Below are positions 25,725 through 34,548 of a stretch of DNA of 64,000 bases, one piece after another. The notes below the pieces were generated by a model, which saw only the letters and a program-made list of their open reading frames with translations, ran no database searches and was not told the DNA's origin. Source of the stretch: Streptomyces sp. HUAS MG91 (GTDB lineage Bacteria > Actinomycetota > Actinomycetes > Streptomycetales > Streptomycetaceae); contig NZ_CP159534.1 of assembly GCF_040529335.1 (NCBI RefSeq), forward strand, positions 4,154,001 to 4,218,000. Reading direction: 5' to 3'. Position 1 is the first letter of the stretch. The number at the start of each line of letters is the position of its first letter. The position numbers and the translations under genes are program-made.

Positions 25725-26860
25725 GCCTGGCCCCCTTCCGCCTCGGCGTCGAGCTCGGCCCGCAACTGGGCGGCCTGCTCGCGCAGTTGCGGGGTGCGCT
25801 CGGCGTACACGTCGCCGAACAGGTCCATCGGGTCGAGCGCCGGGTCCTGGTTCATGCGCTCGCGCAGCCCGGCCGCCATGGTCTCCGCGTCGTCGCGCAC
25901 GGCCCGGATGCCCGCCTCGTCGATGAGCCCGCGCTCCGTCAGCTCGCGCTCCAGGAGCAGGATCGGGTCGTGCGCCCGCCAGATCTCGACCTCGGCGTCG
26001 GTGCGGTAGCGGGTCGCGTCGTCGGCGTTGGTGTGCGCGTCCATGCGGTACGTGACGGCCTCCACCAGCGTCGGACCGTGCCCCTCACGCGCGCGGGCGA
26101 CCGCGTCGGCAAGCACCTCGTGCATCGCCACCGCGTCGTTCCCGTCGACCAGGCGGCCCGGCATCCCGTACCCGACGGCCTTGTGGGCCAGGGAGGGCGC
26201 CGCGGTCTGCTTGGCGAGCGGCACGGAGATGGCGAACCCGTTGTTCTGGACGAGGAAGACGACCGGGGCCCGCCACACGGCGGCGAAGTTCAGCGCCTCG
26301 TGGAAGTCGCCCTCGCTGGTGCCGCCGTCGCCCACCATGGCCAGCGCCACCACGTCGTCACCCTTGAGCCGGGCGGCGTGCGCGAGGCCCACGGCGTGCG
26401 GCAGCTGGGTGGCCAGCGGCGTGGACAGCGGTGCGATGCGGTGCTCACGCGGGTCGTAACCGGTGTGCCAGTCGCCGCGCAGCAGCGTGAGCGCCTGGAC
26501 GGGGTCGAGGCCCCGGGCGACGGCGGCGAGGGTGTCGCGATAGCTGGGGAAGAGCCAGTCGCGCTCCTGGAGGACCAGTGCGGCGGCCACCTCGGCCGCC
26601 TCCTGGCCGGTCGTGGAGGGGTAGACGGCGAGGCGGCCCTGGCGGGTCAGCGCCGTCGCCTGCGCGTTGTACCGGCGGCCGTGCACCACCTCCGCGTACA
26701 GCCGGCGCAGCAGCTCCGGATCGGCCTGCGCGGCGGCGTCGGTGCCCAGGATGCGGTACGGCTCCGCGTCCGGCAGCAGCGGCGCGGGGTCCGTGCGCGG
26801 CTGCCAGGCGGGCGGCGGAACCGGTGCGGTGCGGGTGTCCCGCTGTTCCATGACCGTCAT
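25721..26860 (-). CDS. bkdA: Branched-chain 2-oxoacid dehydrogenase E1 alpha, copy 2
   Basis: The product has 379 residues from ATG 26860, with AGGAGG eight bases upstream. Thiamine-diphosphate motif GDGGTSEGD...VFLVQNN is complete, as is the phosphorylation-loop region with RMDAHTNADDATRYR. There is no Lys/Ala tail, unlike copy 1. It heads the bkd2 operon, which is read away from the Lrp-type regulator gene. The 173-base gap between them holds a TetR-type operator and a DnaA box. Confidence 0.92.
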   Translation of the reverse strand: MTVMEQRDTRTAPVPPPAWQPRTDPAPLLPDAEPYRILGTDAAAQADPELLRRLYAEVVHGRRYNAQATALTRQGRLAVYPSTTGQEAAEVAAALVLQERDWLFPSYRDTLAAVARGLDPVQALTLLRGDWHTGYDPREHRIAPLSTPLATQLPHAVGLAHAARLKGDDVVALAMVGDGGTSEGDFHEALNFAAVWRAPVVFLVQNNGFAISVPLAKQTAAPSLAHKAVGYGMPGRLVDGNDAVAMHEVLADAVARAREGHGPTLVEAVTYRMDAHTNADDATRYRTDAEVEIWRAHDPILLLERELTERGLIDEAGIRAVRDDAETMAAGLRERMNQDPALDPMDLFGDVYAERTPQLREQAAQLRAELDAEAEGGQA

Positions 26861-26918
26861 GACGACACCTCCTCGTGGGAGCGGTTCGCGGGCGCGTCGG
26901 ATGTGACCCGCCTCACCT

Positions 26919-26932
26919 ACCGATTGTTCGGT
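26919..26932. promoter_or_regulatory. TetR-type operator, one mismatch from the paa palindrome
   Basis: ACCGATTGTTCGGT differs at one base from ACCGATCGTTCGGT found at 29761 and (reversed) 34754. It lies 59 bases upstream of the E1a start, inside the bkd2/bkdR intergenic region, so it could let the paa regulator act on bkd2. Confidence 0.6.
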
Positions 26933-26966
26933 CGTCGGCACATTTTGGCTACAGGCACCTCCAGGC

Positions 26967-26988
26967 TGTGGACAAACGGTTCTCCACA
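26967..26988. other. DnaA box pair in the bkd2/bkdR promoter region
   Basis: TGTGGACAA (26967-26975) is a perfect reversed TTGTCCACA box. TTCTCCACA (26980-26988) has one mismatch and points the other way. The two face each other four bases apart. Confidence 0.55.
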
Positions 26989-27033
26989 GCTTGAGATGAA
27001 TGCAGTACGTCCATGGTAGGGAGGCGGGGGCAC

Positions 27034-27558
27034 ATGGCATCTGAACAAATGGCCGACGGCGCCGGGGCCCGCCCCCTGGACTCCATCGACCGCGACATCC
27101 TCCAGATGCTGCGGACCGACGGACGCGCCTCGATACGCTCCGTGGCCGAGCGCGTCCATGTGTCACGGGCGAACGCCTACGCGCGGATCAACCGCCTCAT
27201 CGACGACGGCGTCATCCGCGGCTTCGGCGCCCGCGTCGACCACGAGCGGGCCGGTCAGGGCGCGTCCGCGTACATCACGCTCAAGATCGTCCAGAACACC
27301 TGGCGCACGGTCCGCGACCAGCTGCGCCGGATGCCGGAGGCCGCGCACATCGCCCTGGTCAGCGGCGACTTCGACGTCCTGATCCTGGTGCACACCCGCG
27401 ACAACCGGGCGCTGCGCGAACTGGTCCTCACCAAGCTCCAGGCCATCCCCGAAGTGCTCAGCACGCGCACGCTGCTGGTCTTCGAGGAGGAAACCCTGGA
27501 GGTGGGTGCCGTGGGGACCGTGGGAACCGTGGGCGACGCGGGCCCGGCGGACGGCTGA
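27034..27558 (+). CDS. bkdR: Lrp/AsnC-family regulator, BkdR-like
   Basis: The product has 174 residues from ATG 27034, with GGGAGG upstream. The winged HTH (DRDILQMLRTDGRASIRSVAERVHVSRANAYARINRL) is at about 17-65, followed by the RAM/AsnC ligand domain with SGDFDVLILVHTRDN. Its divergent position next to bkd operon 2 matches BkdR, the Lrp-type regulator of branched-chain oxoacid dehydrogenase genes. The tail has a short Gly/Thr/Val repeat. Activation or repression cannot be told from sequence; the ligand is probably a branched-chain amino acid, as in the family. Confidence 0.85.
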   Translation: MASEQMADGAGARPLDSIDRDILQMLRTDGRASIRSVAERVHVSRANAYARINRLIDDGVIRGFGARVDHERAGQGASAYITLKIVQNTWRTVRDQLRRMPEAAHIALVSGDFDVLILVHTRDNRALRELVLTKLQAIPEVLSTRTLLVFEEETLEVGAVGTVGTVGDAGPADG

Positions 27559-27566
27559 GACCCCGC

Positions 27567-28157
27567 TCAGCCCTCCTTGCGCAGCCCCTCGAAGACCAGC
27601 TTCGCGACGGCCTCGGCGACCTCGGCACTGTCCAGCTCGCCGCGGCCCGGCCGGTACCACTCCACGATGGAGTTGATCATTCCGAAGACGAGCCGGGTCG
27701 CGAGGCGCACCTCGATGTCGCCCCGCACATCGCCGTCGGCGGCGGCCGCCTTGAGGAGCTCGGCGACCTGGTGGTCGAACTCCCGGCGCCGCTCCATCGC
27801 CCAGCGCTCGGTGGCGGTGTTCCCGCGCACCCGCAACAGCAGGGTCACATACGGCAGTTCGGCGGTCAGCACCTCGACCATGCGCCGGGTGACGTACTCC
27901 AGGCGCTCGACCGCACGCCCCTCGCGCGCGGGCGGCTCGTCGAGGATCCCGAAGAGGCCGTCGAGCGCCCGGCTGACGGCACGGCGCAGCAGCTCCTCCT
28001 TGCCCGACACATGGTGGTAGATCGACGACTTGGAGATCCCGGCCGCCTTGGACAGGTGCTCCATGGACGTGCCGTCGTAGCCGCGCTCGTTGAACACGGT
28101 CACGGCGACCGCGAGCAGGGACTGCGGGGTGTAGGTGTCGCGCCGTGCTGTGGTCAC
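27567..28157 (-). CDS. TetR-family repressor, probable PaaR
   Basis: The product has 196 residues from GTG 28157. The HTH at about 12-58 includes YDGTSMEHLSKAAGISKSSIYHHVSGKEELL. The ligand domain is helical and variable. Its start overlaps the 3-hydroxyacyl-CoA dehydrogenase stop by four bases (GTGA), so it is the second gene of that operon. Since the palindrome ACCGATCGTTCGGT stands in front of this operon, paaN and paaA, this protein is the natural candidate for the phenylacetate regulator PaaR, probably released by phenylacetyl-CoA as in other bacteria. Autoregulation follows from the operon layout. Confidence 0.82.
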   Translation of the reverse strand: MTTARRDTYTPQSLLAVAVTVFNERGYDGTSMEHLSKAAGISKSSIYHHVSGKEELLRRAVSRALDGLFGILDEPPAREGRAVERLEYVTRRMVEVLTAELPYVTLLLRVRGNTATERWAMERRREFDHQVAELLKAAAADGDVRGDIEVRLATRLVFGMINSIVEWYRPGRGELDSAEVAEAVAKLVFEGLRKEG

Positions 28158-29671
28158 GCGGAGCCCTCCCACTTCTTGGGGTCGTACGAGTGCCTGAGCA
28201 GGGCGAGGGACGGTGCGCAGCGCCCGGAGGGGTCCCGGTCGCGCAACTCCTCCAGCAGGCCGCAGGCCCAGCTCCGGCCCAGCTTGCGGCTCCATTCGAA
28301 GGGGCCGAGGGGGTAGTTGACGCCGAGCCGCATCGCGGTGTCGATGTCCTCCTCGGTGGCCACCCCGCGCGCGAGGGCGTCGTGCGCCAGGTCGATGATC
28401 CGGGCGACCGTACGGGCGACGATCATGCCGGGGACGTCCGCGATGACGCTGACGTCCTTGCCGAGCGCCTGGAAGAGCCCCACGGCCTCGCGCAGGGTGC
28501 GCGGATTGCCGTCCTGGCAGGCGGCGAGCGCGATGCGGGTCGCGGAGCGGTAGTCGAGCGCGAGGTCGAAGTAGACGACGTCCCGGTACTCGACGGACGT
28601 CTGCCCGTCCGCCTGCACCAGCTGGCCGCCGCCGGGCAGCACGATGCGGGTGCCCTTGTCCTCGTCCTCCTGGGTGACCTCGATGCCCGCCTCGCGCATC
28701 ATCGCGATCAGCTCGCCCGCGTTCTCCAGATCGCCCTCGACGGTCACGCGCGCGGGCGGTGCGGCCGGGGCGGCGGTGTGCGGTTCGGCCCGGTCGTCGT
28801 CCTGGGCGCCGTCCCCGTACGCGTACCAGCCCTGGCCCGACTTGACCCCGAGGCGACCCGCCTCGACGAGCCGGCGCTGGGCCAGTGACGGGCGGAACTT
28901 CGCGTCCTGGAAGAAGCCCTCCCACACGGAACGGGTCACCGCCTCGTTCACGTCCTGGCCGATGAGGTCGGTCAGTTCGAAGGCGCCCATCTTGAAGCCG
29001 CCGCTCTCGCGCAGCACCGCGTCGATGGTGGCGGGATCGGCGCCCTGCTCCTCGTAGATCGCGAACGCCTCCGCGTAGAAGGGCCGCGCGATCCTGTTGA
29101 CCAGGAAGCCGGGGGTGTCGGCGCAAGCCACCGGGGTCTTGCCCCAGGCGCGGGCGGTCTCGTACGCGCGCGTGGCGGCGGTGACGTCCGTGGCGTAGCC
29201 GGAGACGACCTCGACCAGCGGCATCAGCGGCGCGGGGTTGAAGAAGTGCAGTCCGACGAAGCGTCCGGGCACGCGCAGCGCGCCGCCGATCGCCGTCACG
29301 GACAGGGACGAGGTGTTCGTGGCGAGCAGACAGTCGTCGGCGACGATGTCCTCCAGCTCGCGCAACAGCTCCTGCTTGACGTCCAGTCGCTCCAGGACGG
29401 CCTCGACGACGAGGGCCGCGGGAGCCAGCTCGTGCAGGGTCTGCGCGGGCTCCAGGCGCGCGACGGCGAGCGTGCGCTCCTCGGCGCCCATGCGCCCCTT
29501 CTCGACGAGCCGGTCGAGGCGCGCGGTGATCGACTCGGCGGCCGCGCGGGCGCGGCCCGGTACGGCGTCGTAGAGCCGGACGGGGTGGCCCGCCACGAGC
29601 GCGACCTGGGCGATGCCCTGACCCATGGTGCCGGTGCCGACCACGCCGACGAGGCGGTCATGTGCAGTCAT
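28154..29671 (-). CDS. paaH: 3-hydroxyacyl-CoA dehydrogenase, PaaH type
   Basis: The product has 505 residues, which is the PaaH size. The NAD site GTGTMGQGIAQV is at 11-22 and the catalytic region FVGLHFFNPAPLMPLVEVV follows. A second dehydrogenase C-terminal domain is duplicated towards the end (GMIVARTVARIIDLAHDAL...GVNYPLGPFEW). In the phenylacetate pathway it oxidises 3-hydroxyadipyl-CoA to 3-oxoadipyl-CoA; use in beta-oxidation is also possible. It is divergent from paaN with the operator between them and overlaps the TetR gene. Confidence 0.87.
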   Translation of the reverse strand: MTAHDRLVGVVGTGTMGQGIAQVALVAGHPVRLYDAVPGRARAAAESITARLDRLVEKGRMGAEERTLAVARLEPAQTLHELAPAALVVEAVLERLDVKQELLRELEDIVADDCLLATNTSSLSVTAIGGALRVPGRFVGLHFFNPAPLMPLVEVVSGYATDVTAATRAYETARAWGKTPVACADTPGFLVNRIARPFYAEAFAIYEEQGADPATIDAVLRESGGFKMGAFELTDLIGQDVNEAVTRSVWEGFFQDAKFRPSLAQRRLVEAGRLGVKSGQGWYAYGDGAQDDDRAEPHTAAPAAPPARVTVEGDLENAGELIAMMREAGIEVTQEDEDKGTRIVLPGGGQLVQADGQTSVEYRDVVYFDLALDYRSATRIALAACQDGNPRTLREAVGLFQALGKDVSVIADVPGMIVARTVARIIDLAHDALARGVATEEDIDTAMRLGVNYPLGPFEWSRKLGRSWACGLLEELRDRDPSGRCAPSLALLRHSYDPKKWEGSA

Positions 29672-29752
29672 GGCGTGATCCTCCCGTACGTGCGTCCGGT
29701 CCGGGCCTCCGGGGCTCGATGGGCCGGTTTTCCCCAGCTTTTCACCGCCCCC

Positions 29753-29780
29753 TTGTCCCGACCGATCGTTCGGTTACTCT
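29753..29780 (+). promoter_or_regulatory. Probable paaN promoter with operator in the spacer
   Basis: TTGTCC (29753-29758) and TACTCT (29775-29780) form a plausible -35/-10 pair with a 16-base spacer. The palindrome ACCGATCGTTCGGT (29761-29774) fills the spacer, so a bound repressor would block RNA polymerase. Confidence 0.55.
29761..29774. promoter_or_regulatory. TetR operator (paaR box) between paaH and paaN
   Basis: ACCGATCGTTCGGT is an imperfect-centre palindrome with seven-base arms. The same sequence, reversed, stands at 34754 before paaA, and a one-mismatch copy is at 26919. Such short, highly conserved palindromes are typical of TetR-family operators. Confidence 0.7.
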
Positions 29781-29878
29781 AACTCTTGCTGGGCACCGTC
29801 GCCCAGCCCCGTACCGCCCGGTCCCAACCGGCCCGCCGGCTCGACGAGGAGCCGGCGCCGAGGAGGAGTTGGTCCGCC

Positions 29879-31582
29879 ATGGCCGCCGCCGAAAGCACCG
29901 CGCACGATCTGATCGCCCAGCACCGGCCCACCCTCGACCAGGCGCTGGACACCATCCGCACGCGCGCGTACTGGTCCCCGCACCCCGAGCACCCGAAGGC
30001 CTACGGCGGCGAGGGGAGCGGCAGCCTGAGCATGGCCGAGGGCAAGGCCGCCTTCGACGCCCTGCTCGGCACCCGTCTCGACCTCGGGCAGCCCGGCACG
30101 GACGACTTCGTCGGCGGTGAAGTCTCGCCGTACGGAATCGAGTTGGGGGTCACGTATCCGCACGCGGACGCGGACGTGCTGCTGCCCGCCATGCGCGCGG
30201 GCATGCGCGCGTGGCGGGAGGCGGGCGCCGAGCTGCGGGCCGTGGTGTGCCTGGAGATCCTGGCCCGGATCAGCGCCCGCACGATGGAGTTCGCGCACGC
30301 GGTCATGCACACCAGCGGCCAGGCGTTCATGATGGCGTTCCAGGCGGGCGGCCCGCACGCGCAGGACCGCGGCCTGGAGGCGGTGGCGTACGCGTACGCG
30401 GAGCAGGTGCGCACCCCGGACGCGGCGCAGTGGTCCAAGCCCCAGGGCAAGCGCGATCCGCTGCGGCTGACCAAGGAGTTCACCCCGGTCGGGCGCGGCG
30501 TCGCGCTGCTGATCGGCTGCAACACGTTCCCGACGTGGAACGGCTATCCGGGCCTGTTCGCCTCCCTCGCCACCGGCAACCCGGTCCTGGTGAAGCCCCA
30601 CCCGCGCGCGGTGCTGCCGCTCGCGCTCACCGTCCAGGCGGCCCGCGAGGTGCTCACCGAGTCGGGCTTCGATCCGAACCTGGTGGCGCTCACCGCCGAG
30701 CGGCCCGGCGAGGGCGTCGCGAAGACCCTCGCCGTGCGCCCCGAGATCAGGATCATCGACTACACGGGCTCGACGGCCTTCGGCGACTGGCTGGAGACCC
30801 ACGCCCGCCAGGCGCAGGTCTACACGGAGAAGGCCGGCGTCAACACGGTCGTCATCGACAGCACGGACGACTACAAGGGCATGCTGGCGAACCTCGCGTT
30901 CTCGCTGTCCCTGTACAGCGGCCAGATGTGCACCACCCCGCAGAACCTGCTGGTGCCGCGCGACGGCATCACCACCGACGCCGGACCGAAGTCGTACGAC
31001 GAGGTGGTCGCGGACCTCGCGGCGGCGGTCGGCGGCCTGCTCGGCGACGACGCGCGGGCGAACGCGCTGCTGGGCGCGCTCGTGAACCCCGACGTGAAGG
31101 CCCGCCTGGAGGCAGCGGCGGGACTCGGCGAAGTGGCCCTGCCCTCGCGGGAGGTCGCGAACCCGGAGTTCCCCGACGCCGTGGTGCGCACCCCGGTGAT
31201 CGTGAAGCTCGACGGCACCAAGCCGGACGCCGAGGCGGCCTATCTCAGCGAGTGCTTCGGCCCGGTCTCCTTCGCGGTCGCCGTGGACTCCACCGGGGAC
31301 GCGCTGGAGCTGCTGCGGCGCACGGTGCGCGAGAAGGGCGCCATGACGGTCGGCGCGTACACCACCTCCGACGACGTGGCCGAGGCCGTCGAGGAGGTCT
31401 GCCTGGAGGAGTGCGCCCAGCTCTCGCTCAACCTGACGGGCGGGGTGTACGTGAACCAGACGGCGGCGTTCTCCGACTTCCACGGCTCGGGCGGCAACCC
31501 GGCGGCGAACGCGGCCCTGTGCGACGGCGCCTTCGTGGCGAACCGCTTCCGGGTGGTGGAGGTCCGCCGCGACGGCGCCTGA
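29879..31582 (+). CDS. paaN: PaaN: phenylacetic acid degradation aldehyde dehydrogenase-like protein
   Basis: The product has 567 residues from ATG 29879, preceded by GGAGGAG. It has an aldehyde-dehydrogenase fold with a long N-terminal region; recognisable segments are LIGCNTFPTWNGYPGLFASLATGNPVLVKPHPRA (split for length), IIDYTGSTAFGDWLE, AGVNTVVID and SGQMCTTPQNLLVPRDG, which holds the catalytic-type Cys. In many bacteria PaaN is a stand-alone ring-opening enzyme related to the PaaZ dehydrogenase domain, with an unclear partner. It lacks the MaoC-type hydratase part. It is transcribed from the operator-bearing divergent region and ends five bases before the converging methyltransferase gene. 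Confidence 0.87.
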   Translation: MAAAESTAHDLIAQHRPTLDQALDTIRTRAYWSPHPEHPKAYGGEGSGSLSMAEGKAAFDALLGTRLDLGQPGTDDFVGGEVSPYGIELGVTYPHADADVLLPAMRAGMRAWREAGAELRAVVCLEILARISARTMEFAHAVMHTSGQAFMMAFQAGGPHAQDRGLEAVAYAYAEQVRTPDAAQWSKPQGKRDPLRLTKEFTPVGRGVALLIGCNTFPTWNGYPGLFASLATGNPVLVKPHPRAVLPLALTVQAAREVLTESGFDPNLVALTAERPGEGVAKTLAVRPEIRIIDYTGSTAFGDWLETHARQAQVYTEKAGVNTVVIDSTDDYKGMLANLAFSLSLYSGQMCTTPQNLLVPRDGITTDAGPKSYDEVVADLAAAVGGLLGDDARANALLGALVNPDVKARLEAAAGLGEVALPSREVANPEFPDAVVRTPVIVKLDGTKPDAEAAYLSECFGPVSFAVAVDSTGDALELLRRTVREKGAMTVGAYTTSDDVAEAVEEVCLEECAQLSLNLTGGVYVNQTAAFSDFHGSGGNPAANAALCDGAFVANRFRVVEVRRDGA

Positions 31583-31587
31583 GCCCT

Positions 31588-32403
31588 TCAGGGCGCGTGC
31601 GTGCTGTGCGCGCTCCAGTGGAAGAGGGTCATGCCGACGCTGGTGGCCAGGTTGTAGCTGGAGACCTGGGGCCGCATCGGCAGCGACACCAGGTGGTCGG
31701 CACGCGCGCGCAGGGCGTCCGACAGGCCGCTGCGCTCGGACCCGAAGGCGAGCAGCGCGTCGTCCGGCAGCGTCAGGCCGCGGATGTCGGCGCCCTCGGG
31801 ATCGAGCGCGTACAGCGGGCCGTCGGGCAGTTCGGCGACGGTCAGCCGCTCCACGGCGGTCGCGAAGTGCAGCCCGGCCCCGCCCCGGACGACGATGGGG
31901 TGCCAGGGGTCGAGGCTGCCCGTCGTGGCGACACCGGCCGCCCCGTATCCGGCGGCCAGGCGGATGACGGCGCCCGCGTTGCCGAGGTTGCGCGGCTCGT
32001 CGAGGACGATCACCGGGGTGGTGCGTCCCGTACGGCCGATGGCGGCCAGGTTGTCCGCGCGCGCGGGACGCCCGGCGAGCGCGGCGACCCCGGTGGGGTG
32101 CAGCCGGGGCACGAGGGCGCGCAGCACGTCGCCCGGCACCTCCACGAGCCGCGCGGCCAGCTCCCCCGCGACATCGGGCGCGAGATCGTCGGCCAGGGCG
32201 CGCGCCGCCGCCTTGTCGACGGCGAGCGCCACGGGGACGTCGGCGCCGAAGCGCAGGGCGTGCTTGAGGGCGTGGAACCCGTCGAGGAGCACGGCGCTGT
32301 CGGCGGCGCGCCGCCAGGCCCGCACGGCCTCCTCGGCGCCGAGGGCGCCGCCGGCGCCCCGCTGGAGTTCGTCGTGCCCGTCCGCCGTGCTCGCCTTGCT
32401 CAT
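31588..32403 (-). CDS. RNA 2'-O-methyltransferase, SpoU/TrmH family
   Basis: The product has 271 residues from ATG 32403. A substrate-binding N-terminal domain is followed by the SPOUT domain with VIVLDEPRNLGNAGAVIRLA, then ALDPEGADIRGLTLP, LLAFGSERSGLSD and the end SLPMRPQVSSYNLATSVGMTLFHW, the trefoil knot that binds S-adenosylmethionine. The target RNA position is unknown. It is the last gene of an operon DUF5819 - HTTM - methyltransferase (10-base gap). Confidence 0.85.
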   Translation of the reverse strand: MSKASTADGHDELQRGAGGALGAEEAVRAWRRAADSAVLLDGFHALKHALRFGADVPVALAVDKAAARALADDLAPDVAGELAARLVEVPGDVLRALVPRLHPTGVAALAGRPARADNLAAIGRTGRTTPVIVLDEPRNLGNAGAVIRLAAGYGAAGVATTGSLDPWHPIVVRGGAGLHFATAVERLTVAELPDGPLYALDPEGADIRGLTLPDDALLAFGSERSGLSDALRARADHLVSLPMRPQVSSYNLATSVGMTLFHWSAHSTHAP

Positions 32404-32413
32404 GGCAGGAAGC

Positions 32414-33688
32414 CTACGTGCGCACCGCCGACGGCTCGGCGTCCTCGGCCGGGCGCTGCTCCGGCACCACCGCGTCGCCGCCCGCACGCCCGCCGACCAC
32501 GCGCTCACGCGCGCGTGCCGCCCAGCCGCCGACCCGCCGCAGGAAGGACGTCGGCAGGAACACCGCGTCGGCGGCGATCATCGCGAGCGAGAAGAACGGC
32601 AGGCCCAGCACGATCGCGATGAACACATGCTCCGTGATCATGAGGACCAGCAGCACGTTCTTCACCTTGCGGTTGAAGACGGTGAACGGGAAGGCGACCT
32701 GGACGATGACCGTGCCGTACGTCACGAGCAACACCATGGGGCCGAACGCGCTGAGCAGATCGCCCAGGGCGGGCCAGGGCGAGAAGTAGTCCAGGTGCAG
32801 CGGGTAGTAGACCGCGGTGCCGTCCTGCCAGCGGCCGCCCTGGATCTTGTACCAGCCGGCCGTCGCGTAGATCAGGCACGCCTCGACCATGATGATCAGC
32901 AGGGCCGCGTTGTGCGCGAGGCTGGCCACGACGTCGTACAGCCGGCGCGCGTCGCCGTCCTCGGAGCGGCGCCCGGCGAACCACCACAGCCCCTGGGCGA
33001 TCCACAGCGCCCAGAAGAGGAGCAGCCAGCCGCCGCTCACCTTCCCCGTGAACGTGAGCGCCGAGAGCGCGAGCCCGATCACCCACCACAGGACAGGTCC
33101 GGCCCGGTCGGCGTCCGAGGCCCCGAGTCCGGCCGCACGCGCGCGTGCCGCACGGCGCGCGTCGAGCGACCACACCTGTCCGCACCGGGTGAAGACCAGG
33201 TAGATCGACATCAGGTGGATGACGTTGTCGCCGCCGTCGCCCAGGAACACGCTGCGGTTCTGCAGCGACAGCACGCCGATCATGAACAGGACCGACATGG
33301 TGCGGGTGCGCCAGCCCAGGAGCAGCAGGGCGGAGGCGAGCATCGCGACGACGTAGACGAACTCGAACCACCCCTGGCCGTCCGACCACATCAGCGCGGT
33401 GAACGCGCCGTTGTCCGCGGTCAGCTGCTGCGCCATGCCCCAGCTCCACGGGGCGTCGGGACCGTACAGCTCCTGCCGGTTCGGGAACTCGCGCAGCAGG
33501 AACAGCAGCCAGGTCGCCGAGAATCCGATGCGGACCACGGCGCTCTGGTAGGGGCCGAGCGCGGAGGCGGTGACCCGCTCGATGCCGTCGCTCAACGCGC
33601 CGAGGACGCGCTGCCACAGCCCTTCGCCGTGCCGCTTCGCGGGGGCGCCGGTGTGCTCGGGCGCCGCGTGCTGCTGGGAGCCGCTCAT
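32414..33688 (-). CDS. HTTM-domain membrane protein (vitamin K-dependent gamma-carboxylase-like)
   Basis: The product has 424 residues with about eight membrane segments. The order and motifs, including YGPDAPWSWGM, VLSLQNRSVFLGDGGDNVIHLM and AGWYKIQGGRWQDGTAVYYPLH, match the HTTM domain, shared with the gamma-carboxylase of animals. Bacterial members are not characterised, although some are thought to be redox enzymes. The ATG at 33688 overlaps the DUF5819 gene's stop by four bases, so the two are a fixed pair. Confidence 0.83.
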   Translation of the reverse strand: MSGSQQHAAPEHTGAPAKRHGEGLWQRVLGALSDGIERVTASALGPYQSAVVRIGFSATWLLFLLREFPNRQELYGPDAPWSWGMAQQLTADNGAFTALMWSDGQGWFEFVYVVAMLASALLLLGWRTRTMSVLFMIGVLSLQNRSVFLGDGGDNVIHLMSIYLVFTRCGQVWSLDARRAARARAAGLGASDADRAGPVLWWVIGLALSALTFTGKVSGGWLLLFWALWIAQGLWWFAGRRSEDGDARRLYDVVASLAHNAALLIIMVEACLIYATAGWYKIQGGRWQDGTAVYYPLHLDYFSPWPALGDLLSAFGPMVLLVTYGTVIVQVAFPFTVFNRKVKNVLLVLMITEHVFIAIVLGLPFFSLAMIAADAVFLPTSFLRRVGGWAARARERVVGGRAGGDAVVPEQRPAEDAEPSAVRT

Positions 33689-34548
33689 CGCGCACCGTCC
33701 GTCCGGTCCTTCGCGCGCACGTGCGCGCCGCTGTCGAGAGACACGTCGCGCGAGGTCACCGTCCACCAGGACACCTGCCGGTAGACCGGCTTCTGGTTCA
33801 CCTTCTCGTCACTCCACTTCGGGGGCGCGATCGTGATCGCCCGGGAACGGATCTGGACGCGTTCGATCACATCGCCCCTGCCGCCGACGCCGAGCCGGTC
33901 CAGACGCAGCACGAGGATGCGGCGCAGGTACTGCTCGGAGAGCGTGCCCCGCAGGCTGGTCGAGCGGTTCTGCGCGTCGTGCGAGCCGACGTAGAGGTCC
34001 CAGGCGCGGCGCAGTTCGTTCTGCGCGGTGTGGCTGGGCAGCGGATTGCCCCTGATCGCGGCGCCGTCCTGGGCGGAGAGGTCGTACCAGCCGGTGGTGC
34101 GCAGCTTTCCGTCGGAGGCGCGCACCTCGGCCCGGGTCTGGACGGCGATGTTCTGCTGCAGCGGGTTGGGGGCGAACAGCTTCCAGTTCTGCTCGAACTC
34201 GGGGTAGATCCAGTCGTTCACCGCCTTGCCGTCCCGCTTGGTGATCGTGTTCGACGGGGCGACGTGCAGAAACACCATCAGGACGTGGACGCACGCGACG
34301 AGGGCGATGCCCGCGAGGGCCAGCGAGGCGACCAGCTGACCGCCCGGGGAGAGGGCGGCGAGGCCCTGGCGACGGGGGCGCGACGCCGACGGTTCGTGCG
34401 CGCCGTCGGGCGCCTCGCCGGGCGACGCCTCGGGCGCCCCGCCGGGTGCCGCGTCGCCGGGTGCCGCGTCGCCACCGGGCGGTGGTCCGGCCGGCGGCCC
34501 CGGCGCGGGCCCGTCGGCCTCGCCCGCGGCGCCTGCTTCCGTCTTCAT
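33685..34548 (-). CDS. DUF5819-family membrane protein, partner of HTTM
   Basis: The product has 287 residues from ATG 34548. A Pro/Gly/Ala/Asp-rich disordered N-terminus of about 70 residues precedes one membrane segment at about 70-95. The large outer domain begins YPEFEQNWKLFAPNPLQQNIAVQTRAE, the signature of DUF5819. This unknown family is commonly encoded directly before HTTM proteins, as here. A role in secretion or modification of the surface is only a guess. Confidence 0.8.
   Translation of the reverse strand: MKTEAGAAGEADGPAPGPPAGPPPGGDAAPGDAAPGGAPEASPGEAPDGAHEPSASRPRRQGLAALSPGGQLVASLALAGIALVACVHVLMVFLHVAPSNTITKRDGKAVNDWIYPEFEQNWKLFAPNPLQQNIAVQTRAEVRASDGKLRTTGWYDLSAQDGAAIRGNPLPSHTAQNELRRAWDLYVGSHDAQNRSTSLRGTLSEQYLRRILVLRLDRLGVGGRGDVIERVQIRSRAITIAPPKWSDEKVNQKPVYRQVSWWTVTSRDVSLDSGAHVRAKDRTDGAR

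Noticed and set aside
29786..29878. A longer start for paaN at 29786
   Set aside because: It would begin inside the promoter/operator region, and the ATG at 29879 has a good GGAGGAG site.
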